Counted from the first letter of the stretch, positions 14,971 to 22,891 are shown. The stretch: DNA of 22,891 bases from Chloroflexota bacterium (GCA_015478675.1 JADMIH010000047.1:1-22891); one strand, 5' to 3'. Numbers and translations are program-made. The notes: generated by a model from the sequence alone, not told the origin.

Positions 14971-15939
14971 TTACTGGCTCTCGAACTGCACATCCTTGTA
15001 GCCGAGGCCTGTCAATAATGTACGTAGAACCTGCCTGGCATTCTCGTCGGCTTTACTCAAGATGCCGTCTTCGGTGGCGGCCTGCACTATCTGCTGCTCG
15101 GCGGCTGTCCTGATGCTCGACTCCAGATTCGGATCGGGCTTGTTGAAGAGGCCGGTCTGCCTGTCGTAGACGTAGGTTTTCTCGTTGTCGAGCTTGCTGT
15201 AGAGTATTTGCGATTTGGGCAGGCGTATAGTCACGCCCGTGCCGTTAGTTATTACGTCTTGCGGCTGTATGTTGCTCAGGTCTATCCCTGCGACTACTTC
15301 GCCATGCGCTACGAGCAGTATTTTGTCGCTGGTAAGAAAATCAGGGAGAGGGCCGCTGCTCTTACCGCTCACCACCTTCTCGAGCTCGTAATTTACAGTC
15401 TCCAGTTTGCTCAGGGAGCGAATCTGGTCAACAACGGCGGGACGGCTCATGTCGAGGGTGACCGTTGGCGTTGTCACGATGCCGAAATTGAATGAAGGGA
15501 TAACCCCTGTCAGTTTACCAAGCCCACTCAACCCACCTTGCAAGGTGGCAAACGCAAGCAACGCGCATGCCACAGCGAGAAGCGAGAATGTGCCTGCCAG
15601 GATTACACAGGCGGATGGCCCCTTCCTGACCACACCTGGCGTAGAACTGCTTGTTTGTTGCGCGCCGGATTCACGCCGCGTTCCCTTTCGTTGTTGCGGC
15701 GTGCTGCGGGGAGGTGTGCGGCGCTGGACTACAGGCTCGTACGGCGCAACGTCTCGGCCTGTGTAAGCAGCCTCAGTTGGAGTGTAAAGGGTGCCCCGCC
15801 TGAGCGCGGGTGTGTCGCTGAGTTCGCCATCTTCGCCGGCGCCGCCATGCTCAGGGAGGATACGAACAGTCTCCGGCTCCTCGGCTCTTTCAGCCCCGTC
15901 GAAATGTCTGCGTTCCCGGCTGTTAAGATCATCCTGCAT
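14971..15939 (-). CDS. DUF4230 domain-containing membrane protein
   Basis: Single-pass membrane protein with an external DUF4230 domain; no function is established for the family. A long polar, disordered-looking cytoplasmic N-terminus (about 110 residues, Pro/Arg/Thr-rich) precedes a membrane segment (about residues 111-133). The extracytoplasmic part has the typical run VDQIRSLSKLETVNYELEKVVSG, then LLVAHGEVVAGIDLSNI, and a final helix with AAEQQIVQAATEDGIL. Two starts compete. The ATG at 15939 has GGAG eight bases upstream; the ATG at 15957, six codons earlier, has AGGGG only three bases away. I chose 15939 with low certainty. It is first in the minus-strand group leading to ruvB. Confidence 0.82.
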   Translation of the reverse strand: MQDDLNSRERRHFDGAERAEEPETVRILPEHGGAGEDGELSDTPALRRGTLYTPTEAAYTGRDVAPYEPVVQRRTPPRSTPQQRKGTRRESGAQQTSSSTPGVVRKGPSACVILAGTFSLLAVACALLAFATLQGGLSGLGKLTGVIPSFNFGIVTTPTVTLDMSRPAVVDQIRSLSKLETVNYELEKVVSGKSSGPLPDFLTSDKILLVAHGEVVAGIDLSNIQPQDVITNGTGVTIRLPKSQILYSKLDNEKTYVYDRQTGLFNKPDPNLESSIRTAAEQQIVQAATEDGILSKADENARQVLRTLLTGLGYKDVQFESQ

Positions 15940-15992
15940 TGAAGCAACTCCATTCATATGCCCCTGCCCAGGGGCCGATCCCTTACATGCCC

Positions 15993-15998
15993 ATTATA
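15993..15998 (-). promoter_or_regulatory. Extended -10 element for the DUF4230 gene
   Basis: On the minus strand the sequence reads TGGTATAAT, that is, a perfect TATAAT with an upstream TG pair. The -35 position (GTGCGC) is poor, as is common for extended -10 promoters. It lies about 35 bases before the ATG at 15957. Confidence 0.55.
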
Positions 15999-16035
15999 CC
16001 AGCGCCCGGCCTTGAGCGCACCGTTGTCCATATCT

Positions 16036-16121
16036 GTAAATGTTCAGAGGAGTTGGGGTGCGCGCCGCCCTCACAGCTACCCGAAGAAGATTGCTACACC
16101 CCAACTCCTCTGAACATTTAC
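16036..16121. repeat. Perfect 25-bp-arm hairpin sharing termini with the intergenic repeat family
   Basis: The left arm runs 16036-16060 (starting GTAAATGTTCAGAGG, ending GTTGGGGTG) and the right arm 16097-16121 is its exact reverse complement. The loop is 36 bases. The ends GTAAATGTTCAG equal those of the other repeats in this window, and the right arm resembles bases 70-91. There is no T-run after either arm, so it is not a normal terminator. It sits between two divergent promoters. Confidence 0.85.
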
Positions 16122-16135
16122 TGCTGTGCAAATTC

Positions 16136-16165
16136 TTGTGAGCCTTCCACCGGCTATGTTACAAT
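16136..16165 (+). promoter_or_regulatory. Promoter of the AI-2E transporter / LCP unit
   Basis: TTGTGA (16136-16141) and TACAAT (16160-16165) are 18 bases apart. Transcription would start near 16172, about 50 bases before the TTG start at 16224. The promoter begins 15 bases after the large hairpin. Confidence 0.55.
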
Positions 16166-16223
16166 GCAATTGCGCGTATGATCCGCATGCAGCGTTTCGT
16201 TAGTTTTTAGGTCAGGTTTTCTA

Positions 16224-17516
16224 TTGACGAGTAACGGTAACAGGAGCGCCAGGGCGCAGGCGTTAGAGCCGCTACTCCCTCCAATCAGGGTTACGCCACA
16301 GCAGCGCAATCGTCTGATCCTGGTGGGTTTGGCTGCTATCGTTCTGCTGTGGCTTCTAAACCAGTCTTTTGCTGCCCTCGGCCCTTTTATATTCGCCCTG
16401 GTCCTCGCCTATCTGATGCTGCCTCTGGTAGATCTCCTCGACAGGCTGCTGCCCCGCATCGCCGCTATTCTCGCGGTTTACGTAGCATTTATAGGCGCTG
16501 TATGGGCGCTCTTTGCCTGGCTAGCGCCTCTTGTGGCGGGCCAAGCGGACCAGCTCTCCGAGCAGCTCCCTTCATACTCCAAACAGTTGCAAGAGGCTAC
16601 CGCCAACATCACCGGCTGGTATAATTCTCTGCCTATATCTGCTGATGTGCGGCAATCTATCGAGAATAGCGCCCGCAGCTCACTCTCTGCCGTAGGCTCG
16701 GCTATCCAGGCGAGCATTGTTGGCATTCTCAGCGTTATCGCCCGCGCGATGGGCTTTGTGGTGGGGCTGCTTATAATCCCCTTCTGGCTCTTCTATGTGC
16801 TCAAAGATAAAGACAGGGGCATAAACGCCTTCAACAAGATGCTTCCTATGGCGTGGCGCACCGATATCTGGCGCATGTTGCGAATCATAAATGGCGTACT
16901 GAGCAGTTATATTCGCGGGCAGATTATCCTCGCCCTGGCGGTAGGCACTGCCTCCACCATAGGCATGGTAGTTGTTGGTGCGCCGTATCCCCTGCTTCTG
17001 GGGATCATTTCGGGCCTCACAGAGGTTGTACCTGTGGTCGGGCCGATCCTGGGCGCGGTGCCGGGTCTTGCGGTGGCATCCTTCAGCCAGGAGGGGTGGG
17101 TACTGGTCCTGAAGGTGCTTCTTGTATATATTGTTGTGCAGCAACTCGAGAACAACTTGCTCGTTCCAAAGATACAGGGTGACAGCGTAAACCTGCACCC
17201 GGCGATAATCATGGTAGCCCTCGTCGTGGGCAGCCAGGTTGCTGGCATAGTGGGCCTCATAGCAGCTGTGCCCGTGGCTGCGATCCTGCGAGATGTCTAT
17301 CTCTACCTGTACCGCCGCTTCACAGAAGGCGACAGCCCGCACGAAGCCGAAGCGAGCCTTGCGTCGCGACATGACGACGAAAGCGCCAAAGGCCGGAAGA
17401 AAGAGGCGGCGAAGTTGGCTGTTGAGCGGCAGCAGCCTGGTATAAACAGCGAAGATGAAATTATAGCTGATCTTGACAGATCAGCGAGAAGCGACGTAGC
17501 TGCCGCAGAGAAGTAA
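16224..17516 (+). CDS. AI-2E family transporter (PerM-like)
   Basis: Polytopic membrane protein of 430 residues in the AI-2 exporter family. Despite the name, characterised members include autoinducer-2 exporters and sodium/proton antiporters, so the substrate here is open. Membrane segments are visible at about 31-48, 52-72, 79-102, 163-193, 230-252, 257-283, 292-306 and 325-355. Family motifs are YIRGQ (229-233), VVPVVGPILGAVP (268-280), QQLENNLLVPKIQG (306-319) and HPAIIMVALVVG (325-336). A charged cytoplasmic tail of about 65 residues (364-430) follows. The start is TTG at 16224, with only a weak AGGTCAGG site. The LCP gene begins 59 bases downstream and is probably co-transcribed. Confidence 0.92.
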   Translation: MTSNGNRSARAQALEPLLPPIRVTPQQRNRLILVGLAAIVLLWLLNQSFAALGPFIFALVLAYLMLPLVDLLDRLLPRIAAILAVYVAFIGAVWALFAWLAPLVAGQADQLSEQLPSYSKQLQEATANITGWYNSLPISADVRQSIENSARSSLSAVGSAIQASIVGILSVIARAMGFVVGLLIIPFWLFYVLKDKDRGINAFNKMLPMAWRTDIWRMLRIINGVLSSYIRGQIILALAVGTASTIGMVVVGAPYPLLLGIISGLTEVVPVVGPILGAVPGLAVASFSQEGWVLVLKVLLVYIVVQQLENNLLVPKIQGDSVNLHPAIIMVALVVGSQVAGIVGLIAAVPVAAILRDVYLYLYRRFTEGDSPHEAEASLASRHDDESAKGRKKEAAKLAVERQQPGINSEDEIIADLDRSARSDVAAAEK

Positions 17517-17575
17517 ACTTATGAACTATCGCGCTTGCCCTTGCGCTAAATCCCCCAGGGAGGGACCACAAGCTC

Positions 17576-19102
17576 TTGAACCAACCGAATAACCGCCGCG
17601 CTCAGCCACCTGCGAGCGGGGGCACTACTCGCCCCAATACCAGGCCCAACCCGGCGCTTCAACCTCACAAACCTATCAACACATACCGGGCCAGGTCTAC
17701 ATCCGGAGTGCATGTCGTGCATAGCTCCGGTGATATCATGGCGCAGCGGGCTACTGCTCGCGTTCGTACTGATCGCAGCAGGCGTAGGCGGCGCATACTC
17801 TTCTTCTTCCTGGCTTTGCTTCTGATAGTGGCGGGCACCGGTGTGTGGGTGTTAGCTTCAATAGGTACTACCGTCATCCCCGCAATCAGCAAGGTATTCA
17901 GGACGCCCATTAGTGTCCGCCCTGCCCCTGATGGTGTAACAAACGCCACTGCTGTGCCGGTGACTTTCCCCGACTGGGGAAAGAAGGACCCCATTAACAT
18001 ACTGCTTATCGGCCTTGATTACAGGCCGGAGGAAAAAGACTCCAGGGCGGATACGCAGATTGTGGTGCATATTGATCCGGCGGCCAAGACTGCTACGCTC
18101 CTTTCGATCCCGCGCGATCTGTGGCTCAAAATACCAGGCTACGGTGAGGACCGCGTCAACGCGGCCTTCCAGAAAGGTGAAGACGACCAGGCCAAAGTGC
18201 CGGGCGGCGGGCCTGGGCTTGCTATGGCCACTATCGAGCAGAACTTCGGCATACACATCGACTACTATGCCCAGGTTGATTTTAATGGCTTTGAGCAGAT
18301 CATAGATACGATAGGCGGCATTTTAATAGATGTGCCTAAACCGCTGGCCGATAACGAATATCCATTCAATGATTACGGTTACACACGCATTTACGTGCAA
18401 GCAGGCTTGCAGCGCATGGATGGCCGCACCGCGCTGGAGTATGCGCGCTCGCGCCACGCCGACAGTGATATTGGGCGCAACTCACGCCAGCAACAGGTGC
18501 TGCTCGCGGTGCGCCAGCAAGGGCTAAACCTCAACCTCATTACCAAGATGAACCAGCTTTCGAGCCAGTTGTCGGATGCTGTCCAAACGGACCTCTCGCC
18601 TTTGCAGGTAGCTCAATTGGCGCAGCTATCGAAGAGCATTGATGCTGGCTCTATACAAAATGTGGTGATTGATAGCAACGTGGTGACAGAGACAATACTG
18701 CCCAATGGAGCTGATGTGCTGATACCTAACTGGGACCTGATACGCCCCAAGGTAGCTCAGGCATTCGCTGACCCCAAGCTTTCTAAAGAAGCGGCGCGGA
18801 TCTCGGTGCAGAATGGCACGACCACGAGCGGTGTTGGACGCAAAGTATATGATATACTTGTGCCCAAAGGCTTCTTCATACCTGATCTGTCGTCAGCGCC
18901 CAACCAGGGCACATACCCCCTCACAACTATCGTTGACTATACAGGGGGCAAGAAGCCACTTACTATACAAGCTCTTACCAAAGATTTGGGCCTGAGCTTT
19001 TCGCAAGTAAAAAGCGGCAACCCACAAGACGCCCCCCTGGCGGCAAATGATAACAAGCCTGTGGATATTGTGGTGATCGCAGGTGATGACCGCATCAAGT
19101 AG
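17576..19102 (+). CDS. LCP-family (LytR-CpsA-Psr) cell-wall glycopolymer ligase with LytR_C domain
   Basis: Membrane-anchored phosphotransferase that attaches undecaprenyl-phosphate-linked polymers to peptidoglycan. The 508 residues comprise a Pro/Thr/Arg-rich cytoplasmic N-terminus (1-72), a membrane segment (73-94) and the extracellular LCP domain. In that domain NILLIGLDYRPEE (141-153), SRADTQIVVHID (156-167), SIPRDLW (177-183) and ALEYARSRHADSDIGRNSRQQQ (286-307) carry the Asp/Arg residues that bind pyrophosphate. A LytR_C domain (about 383-506) closes the protein. The start is TTG at 17576, with AGGGAGGG eleven bases upstream, a rather long spacing. The ATG at 17741 would still keep the membrane segment. 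The particular polymer cannot be told from the sequence. Confidence 0.95.
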   Translation: MNQPNNRRAQPPASGGTTRPNTRPNPALQPHKPINTYRARSTSGVHVVHSSGDIMAQRATARVRTDRSRRRRRILFFFLALLLIVAGTGVWVLASIGTTVIPAISKVFRTPISVRPAPDGVTNATAVPVTFPDWGKKDPINILLIGLDYRPEEKDSRADTQIVVHIDPAAKTATLLSIPRDLWLKIPGYGEDRVNAAFQKGEDDQAKVPGGGPGLAMATIEQNFGIHIDYYAQVDFNGFEQIIDTIGGILIDVPKPLADNEYPFNDYGYTRIYVQAGLQRMDGRTALEYARSRHADSDIGRNSRQQQVLLAVRQQGLNLNLITKMNQLSSQLSDAVQTDLSPLQVAQLAQLSKSIDAGSIQNVVIDSNVVTETILPNGADVLIPNWDLIRPKVAQAFADPKLSKEAARISVQNGTTTSGVGRKVYDILVPKGFFIPDLSSAPNQGTYPLTTIVDYTGGKKPLTIQALTKDLGLSFSQVKSGNPQDAPLAANDNKPVDIVVIAGDDRIK

Positions 19103-19175
19103 AGTAGCTTGGGAGCTTAGTTTTTCCACTGCGTGGGCTTGTGGCAATAGGCATCGCGCAAAGGCAAGACCCCTC

Positions 19176-19394
19176 GTAAGCATTCAGAATATCCCATGAC
19201 CCTACGGGCCACCAACCGGCAATGAAAATAGGCTGCTGAGCGCCTACTTTCAGAAGAATAGGGGTGCAGGGGTGTACCCACCCTCACCCCTCAACTCCTC
19301 CTCCCTTCATGGGAGAGGGGCATGGGGTGAGGGCGGCGGTACGCCCGCATAGTTACCTCTTGAACTTTGTTCTACTCTAAATCTGAACAGTTAC
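19176..19394 (-). repeat. Copy D of the intergenic palindromic repeat, inverted
   Basis: Read on the minus strand it begins GTAACTGTTCAGATTTAG, identical to the start of copy A, and ends ATTCTGAATGCTTAC, nearly identical to the end of copy B. It is the best preserved full copy, at about 219 bases. The imperfect terminal repeats are GTAACTGTTCAG and GTAAGCATTCAG. A central hairpin CTCCC-TTCAT-GGGAG lies at 19301-19315. No open frame inside is credible. The 19103-19175 flank shows nothing. Confidence 0.85.
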
Positions 19395-19395
19395 G

Positions 19396-19424
19396 ACCCC
19401 TTTCCCAAAAAGGGAGGGGCTTTT
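19396..19424 (+). terminator. Intrinsic terminator downstream of the LCP gene
   Basis: CCCC..TCCC (19397-19406, with a two-base bulge) pairs with GGGAGGGG (19412-19419), followed by CTTTTC. It begins two bases after the repeat ends and about 295 bases after the LCP stop codon. It would insulate the following lipM unit. Confidence 0.65.
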
Positions 19425-19428
19425 CTTG

Positions 19429-19434
19429 TATAAT
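19429..19434 (+). promoter_or_regulatory. -10 element for the lipM-lpdA unit
   Basis: A perfect TATAAT lies immediately after the terminator. The -35 position falls inside the terminator stem and does not match the consensus. Transcription would start near 19441, about 40 bases before the lipM ATG. Confidence 0.45.
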
Positions 19435-19479
19435 GGTGTGGGCAATTTGCGCAGGGCGTAGCAACCCACTTCGTTAACT

Positions 19480-20400
19480 ATGACTGATATATTAAGCCAA
19501 CAGACCGTAGAGACGACAGCCTCTGGGCTGCCTGTGGCCGAGTGGCGCATCTTTAACGACCGTAACTTGCCAGGTGCCGTCAATATGGCCGTTGATGAGG
19601 CGCTGCTGGAGTCTGTAATTGGCGGCGGGCAGCCTGTGGTACGCTTTTATAGCTGGCAGCCTGCCGCTCTCTCGCTTGGCGTCAACCAATCTGTGGGAGA
19701 GATAGACCGCGAGGAATGCGCTAATCGGGGTTTCAGCGTCGTGCGCCGGATAACTGGAGGCCGGGCAGTGCTGCACCGGCACGAGCTTACCTATTCAGTG
19801 ATCGCGTCGGAGTCGGACCCACGCGTCTCGGGCGGTGTAATCGAGTCATATCGCAAAATCAGCGCGGCCCTGGTTGAGGGCCTGCAATTTCTGGGCGCGC
19901 ATGTGACACTGGCCCAACCGAACCGTGCGCTCTTCAGAGGCATCTCTGCACCGCGGCGCTCCTCTGGCTCTGACCTTGATGAGATGGCAGAGAGCAGTCA
20001 TGGAGCCATCTGCTTCGACTCCACCTCGGCATACGAGTTGACGGCGCACGGCAAAAAGCTGGTGGGCAGCGCGCAAGCTCGGCGCGGCGGCGCTCTATTG
20101 CAGCATGGCTCTATCCTTTTAGATATAGATTGGGACGGCTGGGTATCAGTATTCGCGTATGCGTCCGACGCAGGCAGGCAACGTGCTCGCCAGCAGCTGC
20201 CGATGCGCATGACATCTTTGCGAGATGAGCTTGGCAGGGATGTTACTGCTGAGGAAGTGCAGAGCGCCCTCAAGCGCAGCTTTGAGAGCACGCTGGCGAT
20301 TAGCCTTGAAGCTGCCGCCCTCAGCGATGTAGAAGCGGCGGCAGCGCATCGTTTGGAGCAAGAGAAGTTTGGCTCGGAGGCGTGGACAGCGCGAAAGTAA
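19480..20400 (+). CDS. lipM: LipM-like octanoyltransferase / lipoate-protein ligase family protein
   Basis: BPL/LplA/LipB-fold enzyme that attaches octanoyl or lipoyl groups to lipoyl domains. The 306 residues show AVNMAVDEALLE (33-44), VRFYSWQPAALSLGVNQ (54-70), RRITGGRAVLHRHELTYSV (89-107), and the sequence ICFDSTSAYELTAHGKKLVGSAQARR with C178 and K193, followed by LLQHGSILL (206-214). The Cys in the CF..xxS.YEL motif matches the catalytic cysteine of LipM rather than classical LplA, hence the call; lipoate ligase is the alternative. An insert at about 150-176 is Ser-rich. No good Shine-Dalgarno sequence precedes the ATG. lpdA follows 66 bases later, linking lipoyl attachment to lipoamide use. 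Confidence 0.85.
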   Translation: MTDILSQQTVETTASGLPVAEWRIFNDRNLPGAVNMAVDEALLESVIGGGQPVVRFYSWQPAALSLGVNQSVGEIDREECANRGFSVVRRITGGRAVLHRHELTYSVIASESDPRVSGGVIESYRKISAALVEGLQFLGAHVTLAQPNRALFRGISAPRRSSGSDLDEMAESSHGAICFDSTSAYELTAHGKKLVGSAQARRGGALLQHGSILLDIDWDGWVSVFAYASDAGRQRARQQLPMRMTSLRDELGRDVTAEEVQSALKRSFESTLAISLEAAALSDVEAAAAHRLEQEKFGSEAWTARK

Positions 20401-20466
20401 CAGAGCTATTGCTCGCCGTTCACTGCATGTGATAGTAAATAGCGCGAAGAGAGAGGTGTGTAACAA

Positions 20467-21909
20467 ATGGCAGATGTGCAGAATAACACAGAGTATGACA
20501 TAGCAATAATAGGCGCGGGGCCGGGGGGCTACGTTTCAGCCTTGTATGGCGCCCTCAAAGGCGCTCGAATCGCCATTATTGAGAAAGACAAGCGACTTGG
20601 GGGCACCTGTTTGCTGCGCGGCTGTATACCGTCCAAGGCGATGGTGAAGACCGCCGAGCTGATGCTTGAGATGCGCCACCCCGACAAATACGGCCTTGCC
20701 ATTGAGGGGAGCGTAAAGATCAACTGGGACGGCACTGTGCAGCGCAAAGATAAGGTGGTAGAAGGTCTTGTCAATGGCCTCACTGGGCTAATGAAGTCGC
20801 GCAAAGTGGAGGTAGTCAAGGGGCATGGCACTCTGGCTTCGCCTAATGTGGTGAATGTCGATGGCCGTGAAGTGCGCGCTAAAAAGATAATAATCGCCAC
20901 TGGCTCCGGTACGATGCTGCCCACTGATGTGCCGGGGGGCGACTTGCCGGGCGTGATAACCTCCGATGATATATTAGACGCCGAGCTTACTGCCAGGGCG
21001 CTTCCCAGGATGCCTGAGAGCATCATCATCGTGGGCGGCGGCATAGTGGGGATGGAGTTTGCCTCGATCTTCAACGCGTATGGGGCCAAAGTGACGGTAG
21101 TGGTTTCTTCGCCCAGGGTCTTGCGTTTAGTCGATGAGGAGATTGCCCGCCGCTTTACACAGGTGGCAAAGGGGCATGGCATCGAGATCGTGACCCGCTC
21201 TGACGTGACAAAAATGGCCGAGGCGGGCAAGCAGGGTGGCCTCAAGGTTACGATAAAGAACGCCGACTCGGGGGCTGAAGAAGAAAGAGAGGTGAGCAAC
21301 GTTCTCTGGGCGAAGGGGCGTTACCCGTACACCGACAATCTTGGCCTTGCCGAAGTTGGTATAGAGACCCGGCGCGGCTATATCCCGGTTGACGAGCGGA
21401 TGATGACCACTGTGGACGGTCTATACGCCATAGGTGATGTGGTGCCCGGCCCGATGTTGGCCCACGTCGGCATGTACGAGGGCGAAGTTGCTGTAGACAA
21501 TATACTGGGGCATTACAGGGCAGCCGACTATGGCGCTGTGCCCGACGTCATCTTCACCATCCCTGAGATAGCGTCTGTGGGCATGGTAGAGGCGCAAGCC
21601 AAAGAGCGTGGCATACCTGTGAAAGTCACCAAGTTTCCCTTCGCCGCTCTGGGCCGCGCCCAGGCAATAGGTGAGCCGGACGGCCTTGTCAAGATGGTTT
21701 GTGACCCCGGCTCAGGGGTAATCCTCGGCATGCAGGTGATGGGAGCGCATGCCTCAGATGTGATCGCGGAGTGTACGCTGGCGGTGCAACAAGGCATCAC
21801 AGCCGAAGAGCTTGCCCACACTATTCACGCTCACCCGACAATGCCCGAAGCTGTCCAGGAAACAGCCTTTGCCCAAATCCTGGGCACACCACTTCACGCG
21901 AATAGATAG
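20467..21909 (+). CDS. lpdA: Dihydrolipoyl dehydrogenase (E3)
   Basis: FAD- and NAD-dependent enzyme reoxidising dihydrolipoamide in 2-oxoacid dehydrogenase complexes and the glycine cleavage system. The 480 residues include the FAD-binding motif IIGAGPGGY (14-22), the redox disulfide GGTCLLRGCIPSK (45-57; C48 and C53), the NAD-binding motif IIVGGGIVGMEFA (near 190), YAIGDVVPGPMLAHVG (second FAD motif, near 320) and HAHPTMPE (454-461) with the His456/Glu461 catalytic pair. Length and motif order are normal. An AGAGAGG site precedes the ATG. No genes for E1 or E2 lie in the window, so the partner complex is unknown. A paralogous reductase starts 66 bases downstream. Confidence 0.97.
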   Translation: MADVQNNTEYDIAIIGAGPGGYVSALYGALKGARIAIIEKDKRLGGTCLLRGCIPSKAMVKTAELMLEMRHPDKYGLAIEGSVKINWDGTVQRKDKVVEGLVNGLTGLMKSRKVEVVKGHGTLASPNVVNVDGREVRAKKIIIATGSGTMLPTDVPGGDLPGVITSDDILDAELTARALPRMPESIIIVGGGIVGMEFASIFNAYGAKVTVVVSSPRVLRLVDEEIARRFTQVAKGHGIEIVTRSDVTKMAEAGKQGGLKVTIKNADSGAEEEREVSNVLWAKGRYPYTDNLGLAEVGIETRRGYIPVDERMMTTVDGLYAIGDVVPGPMLAHVGMYEGEVAVDNILGHYRAADYGAVPDVIFTIPEIASVGMVEAQAKERGIPVKVTKFPFAALGRAQAIGEPDGLVKMVCDPGSGVILGMQVMGAHASDVIAECTLAVQQGITAEELAHTIHAHPTMPEAVQETAFAQILGTPLHANR

Positions 21910-21975
21910 GGTAGGAGGGAGCAGGGATCAGCCTCCAACTCTAGACCCTTGATCTCTCACCCAGAGGCGCTAACT

Positions 21976-22891
21976 ATGAGCAAAGCCGAAGAATATGATG
22001 CGATTGTTATCGGCGCGGGGCAGGCGGGTGGGCCGCTCTCTACCGCTTTAGCTGCGGCTGGGTGGAAAACAGCCCTGATAGAGCGCGAGCATGTTGGTGG
22101 GACCTGCGTCAATGAAGGCTGCACACCTACCAAGACGATGGTCGCCAGCGCGCGGGTCGCCTATCTCGCCAGACGAGCGGCTGACTATGGCGTGCGTACA
22201 GGCGATATAACCGTCGATATGGTAAAGGTTCGACAGCGCAAGCGCGACATAGTCAACAGCTTCCGCGACGGCAGCGAGAGCCGTATTGTAAAGCAAGGCG
22301 GCCTCGATCTGCTTATGGGAGAGGCAGCATTTGTCGGCCCAAAGACAGTGGAAGTGCGGCTAAATAGCGGGGGGCAGCGCACCCTTACCGCCCCTGAGAT
22401 ATTCATCAACACCGGTGACCGCCCTTCAATGCCGCCCATTGATGGCATAGACAGCACGCCTGTGCTCGACTCCACCTCCATAATGGAGCTTGACGTAGTG
22501 CCTGAGCATCTTATTGTGCTTGGCGGCGGCTACGTTGGGCTGGAGTTCGGCCAGATGTTCCGGCGCTTTGGCAGCAAAGTAACTATAGTGCAGCGCGGCA
22601 AACAACTTCTCGGTCGTGAAGACGCGGATGTGGCTGGCGAAGTGGCTAAAATCCTGCGAGAAGATGGTATAGAAGTGCTGCTTGCCGCCGAAGCCAAAGG
22701 GGTCGGGCCGGGTAAGAATGGCAGTATAGAGGTAGTGGTGAGCGCTGCTGGTGGAGAGCGTACCCTGGCCGGTTCTCATTTGCTGGCCGCAGCAGGGCGT
22801 GTCCCTAACACAGATAAGCTCAATTTGGCTGCGGCTGGCGTGCAGATGGACAAGCAGGGTTATATTCAGGTGAACGAGCGTTTGGAGACAA
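21976..22891 (+). CDS. Mercuric-reductase-like pyridine nucleotide-disulfide oxidoreductase, partial (right edge)
   Basis: The first 305 residues are present and the frame is still open at the window end. VIGAGQAGG (11-19) binds [25 protein letters not shown] (41-62) carries the redox cysteines C44 and C49. [15 protein letters not shown] (181-195) binds NAD(P)H, and [10 protein letters not shown] (271-280) is the usual central motif. The [10 protein letters not shown] form and the RRAADYGV segment are typical of mercuric-reductase-like oxidoreductases often annotated as MerA without evidence of mercury reduction. There is no N-terminal heavy-metal-binding domain, and the C-terminal cysteines that would decide the matter lie outside the window. 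AGAGG lies upstream of the ATG. It probably shares a transcript with lpdA. Confidence 0.9.
   Translation, partial: MSKAEEYDAIVIGAGQAGGPLSTALAAAGWKTALIEREHVGGTCVNEGCTPTKTMVASARVAYLARRAADYGVRTGDITVDMVKVRQRKRDIVNSFRDGSESRIVKQGGLDLLMGEAAFVGPKTVEVRLNSGGQRTLTAPEIFINTGDRPSMPPIDGIDSTPVLDSTSIMELDVVPEHLIVLGGGYVGLEFGQMFRRFGSKVTIVQRGKQLLGREDADVAGEVAKILREDGIEVLLAAEAKGVGPGKNGSIEVVVSAAGGERTLAGSHLLAAAGRVPNTDKLNLAAAGVQMDKQGYIQVNERLET

Noticed and set aside
16136..16165. Second Rex site at the AI-2E promoter (TTGTGA)
   Set aside because: Only the left half matches; there is no second half at the required distance.
20529..21299. 256-codon minus-strand open frame opposite lpdA
   Set aside because: Ser/Pro/Thr-rich composition with no motif; lpdA on the other strand is certain.

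Overview
The window is chromosomal DNA from a GC-rich, free-living bacterium and consists mostly of housekeeping genes. Several traits together suggest a member of the Chloroflexota or a related deep-branching lineage. These are an LCP-family cell-wall protein with a proline-rich N-terminus and a LytR_C tail, a Rex redox repressor next to a quinone-type methyltransferase, a LipM-like lipoyl-pathway enzyme beside lipoamide dehydrogenase, a DUF4230 protein, and frequent use of the rare isoleucine codon ATA. This placement is an inference from gene content, not a phylogenetic result. No rRNA, tRNA, CRISPR array, prophage or transposase gene was seen.

Layout, left to right. (1) A truncated intergenic repeat, then a promoter and a large alanine-rich helical protein anchored by a membrane segment at each end, closed by a clear terminator. 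(2) ftsY and ffh in tandem on the + strand, encoding the SRP receptor and the SRP GTPase. (3) A minus-strand set of three: a heme-degrading-monooxygenase-like ABM protein, a small M50-like membrane metallopeptidase that starts at the base after the previous stop codon, and a GNAT acetyltransferase. (4) A small + strand membrane protein convergent with recQ. (5) recQ divergent from a menG-rex pair. The menG promoter is strong and carries a Rex-box-like palindrome. (6) folC, convergent with rex with overlapping stop codons. (7) About 630 bases without a gene, holding two degenerate tandem copies of an intergenic repeat. (8) A minus-strand set: DUF4230 protein, small hypothetical protein, ruvB. 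A 22-28 bp palindrome overlaps the -10 in front of ruvB. (9) A divergent region with a perfect 25-bp-arm hairpin, then an AI-2E-family transporter and an LCP protein on the + strand. (10) A further inverted copy of the intergenic repeat, a terminator and a promoter, then lipM, lpdA and a partial second flavin disulfide reductase of the mercuric-reductase-like type, cut by the right edge.

Themes. Two redox/cofactor groups stand out: menG-rex (quinone methylation with NADH sensing) and lipM-lpdA plus its paralogue (lipoyl assembly and lipoamide oxidation). Genome maintenance is represented by recQ and ruvB, protein targeting by ftsY-ffh, and envelope functions by LCP, AI-2E and several unassigned membrane proteins. 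The least expected material is non-coding: a family of short palindromic elements with shared GTAA...TTCAG termini, seen at five places, and the two operator-like palindromes at menG and ruvB. No clearly novel multi-gene system was found; the best candidates for something undescribed are the repeat family and the double-anchored helical-repeat protein.
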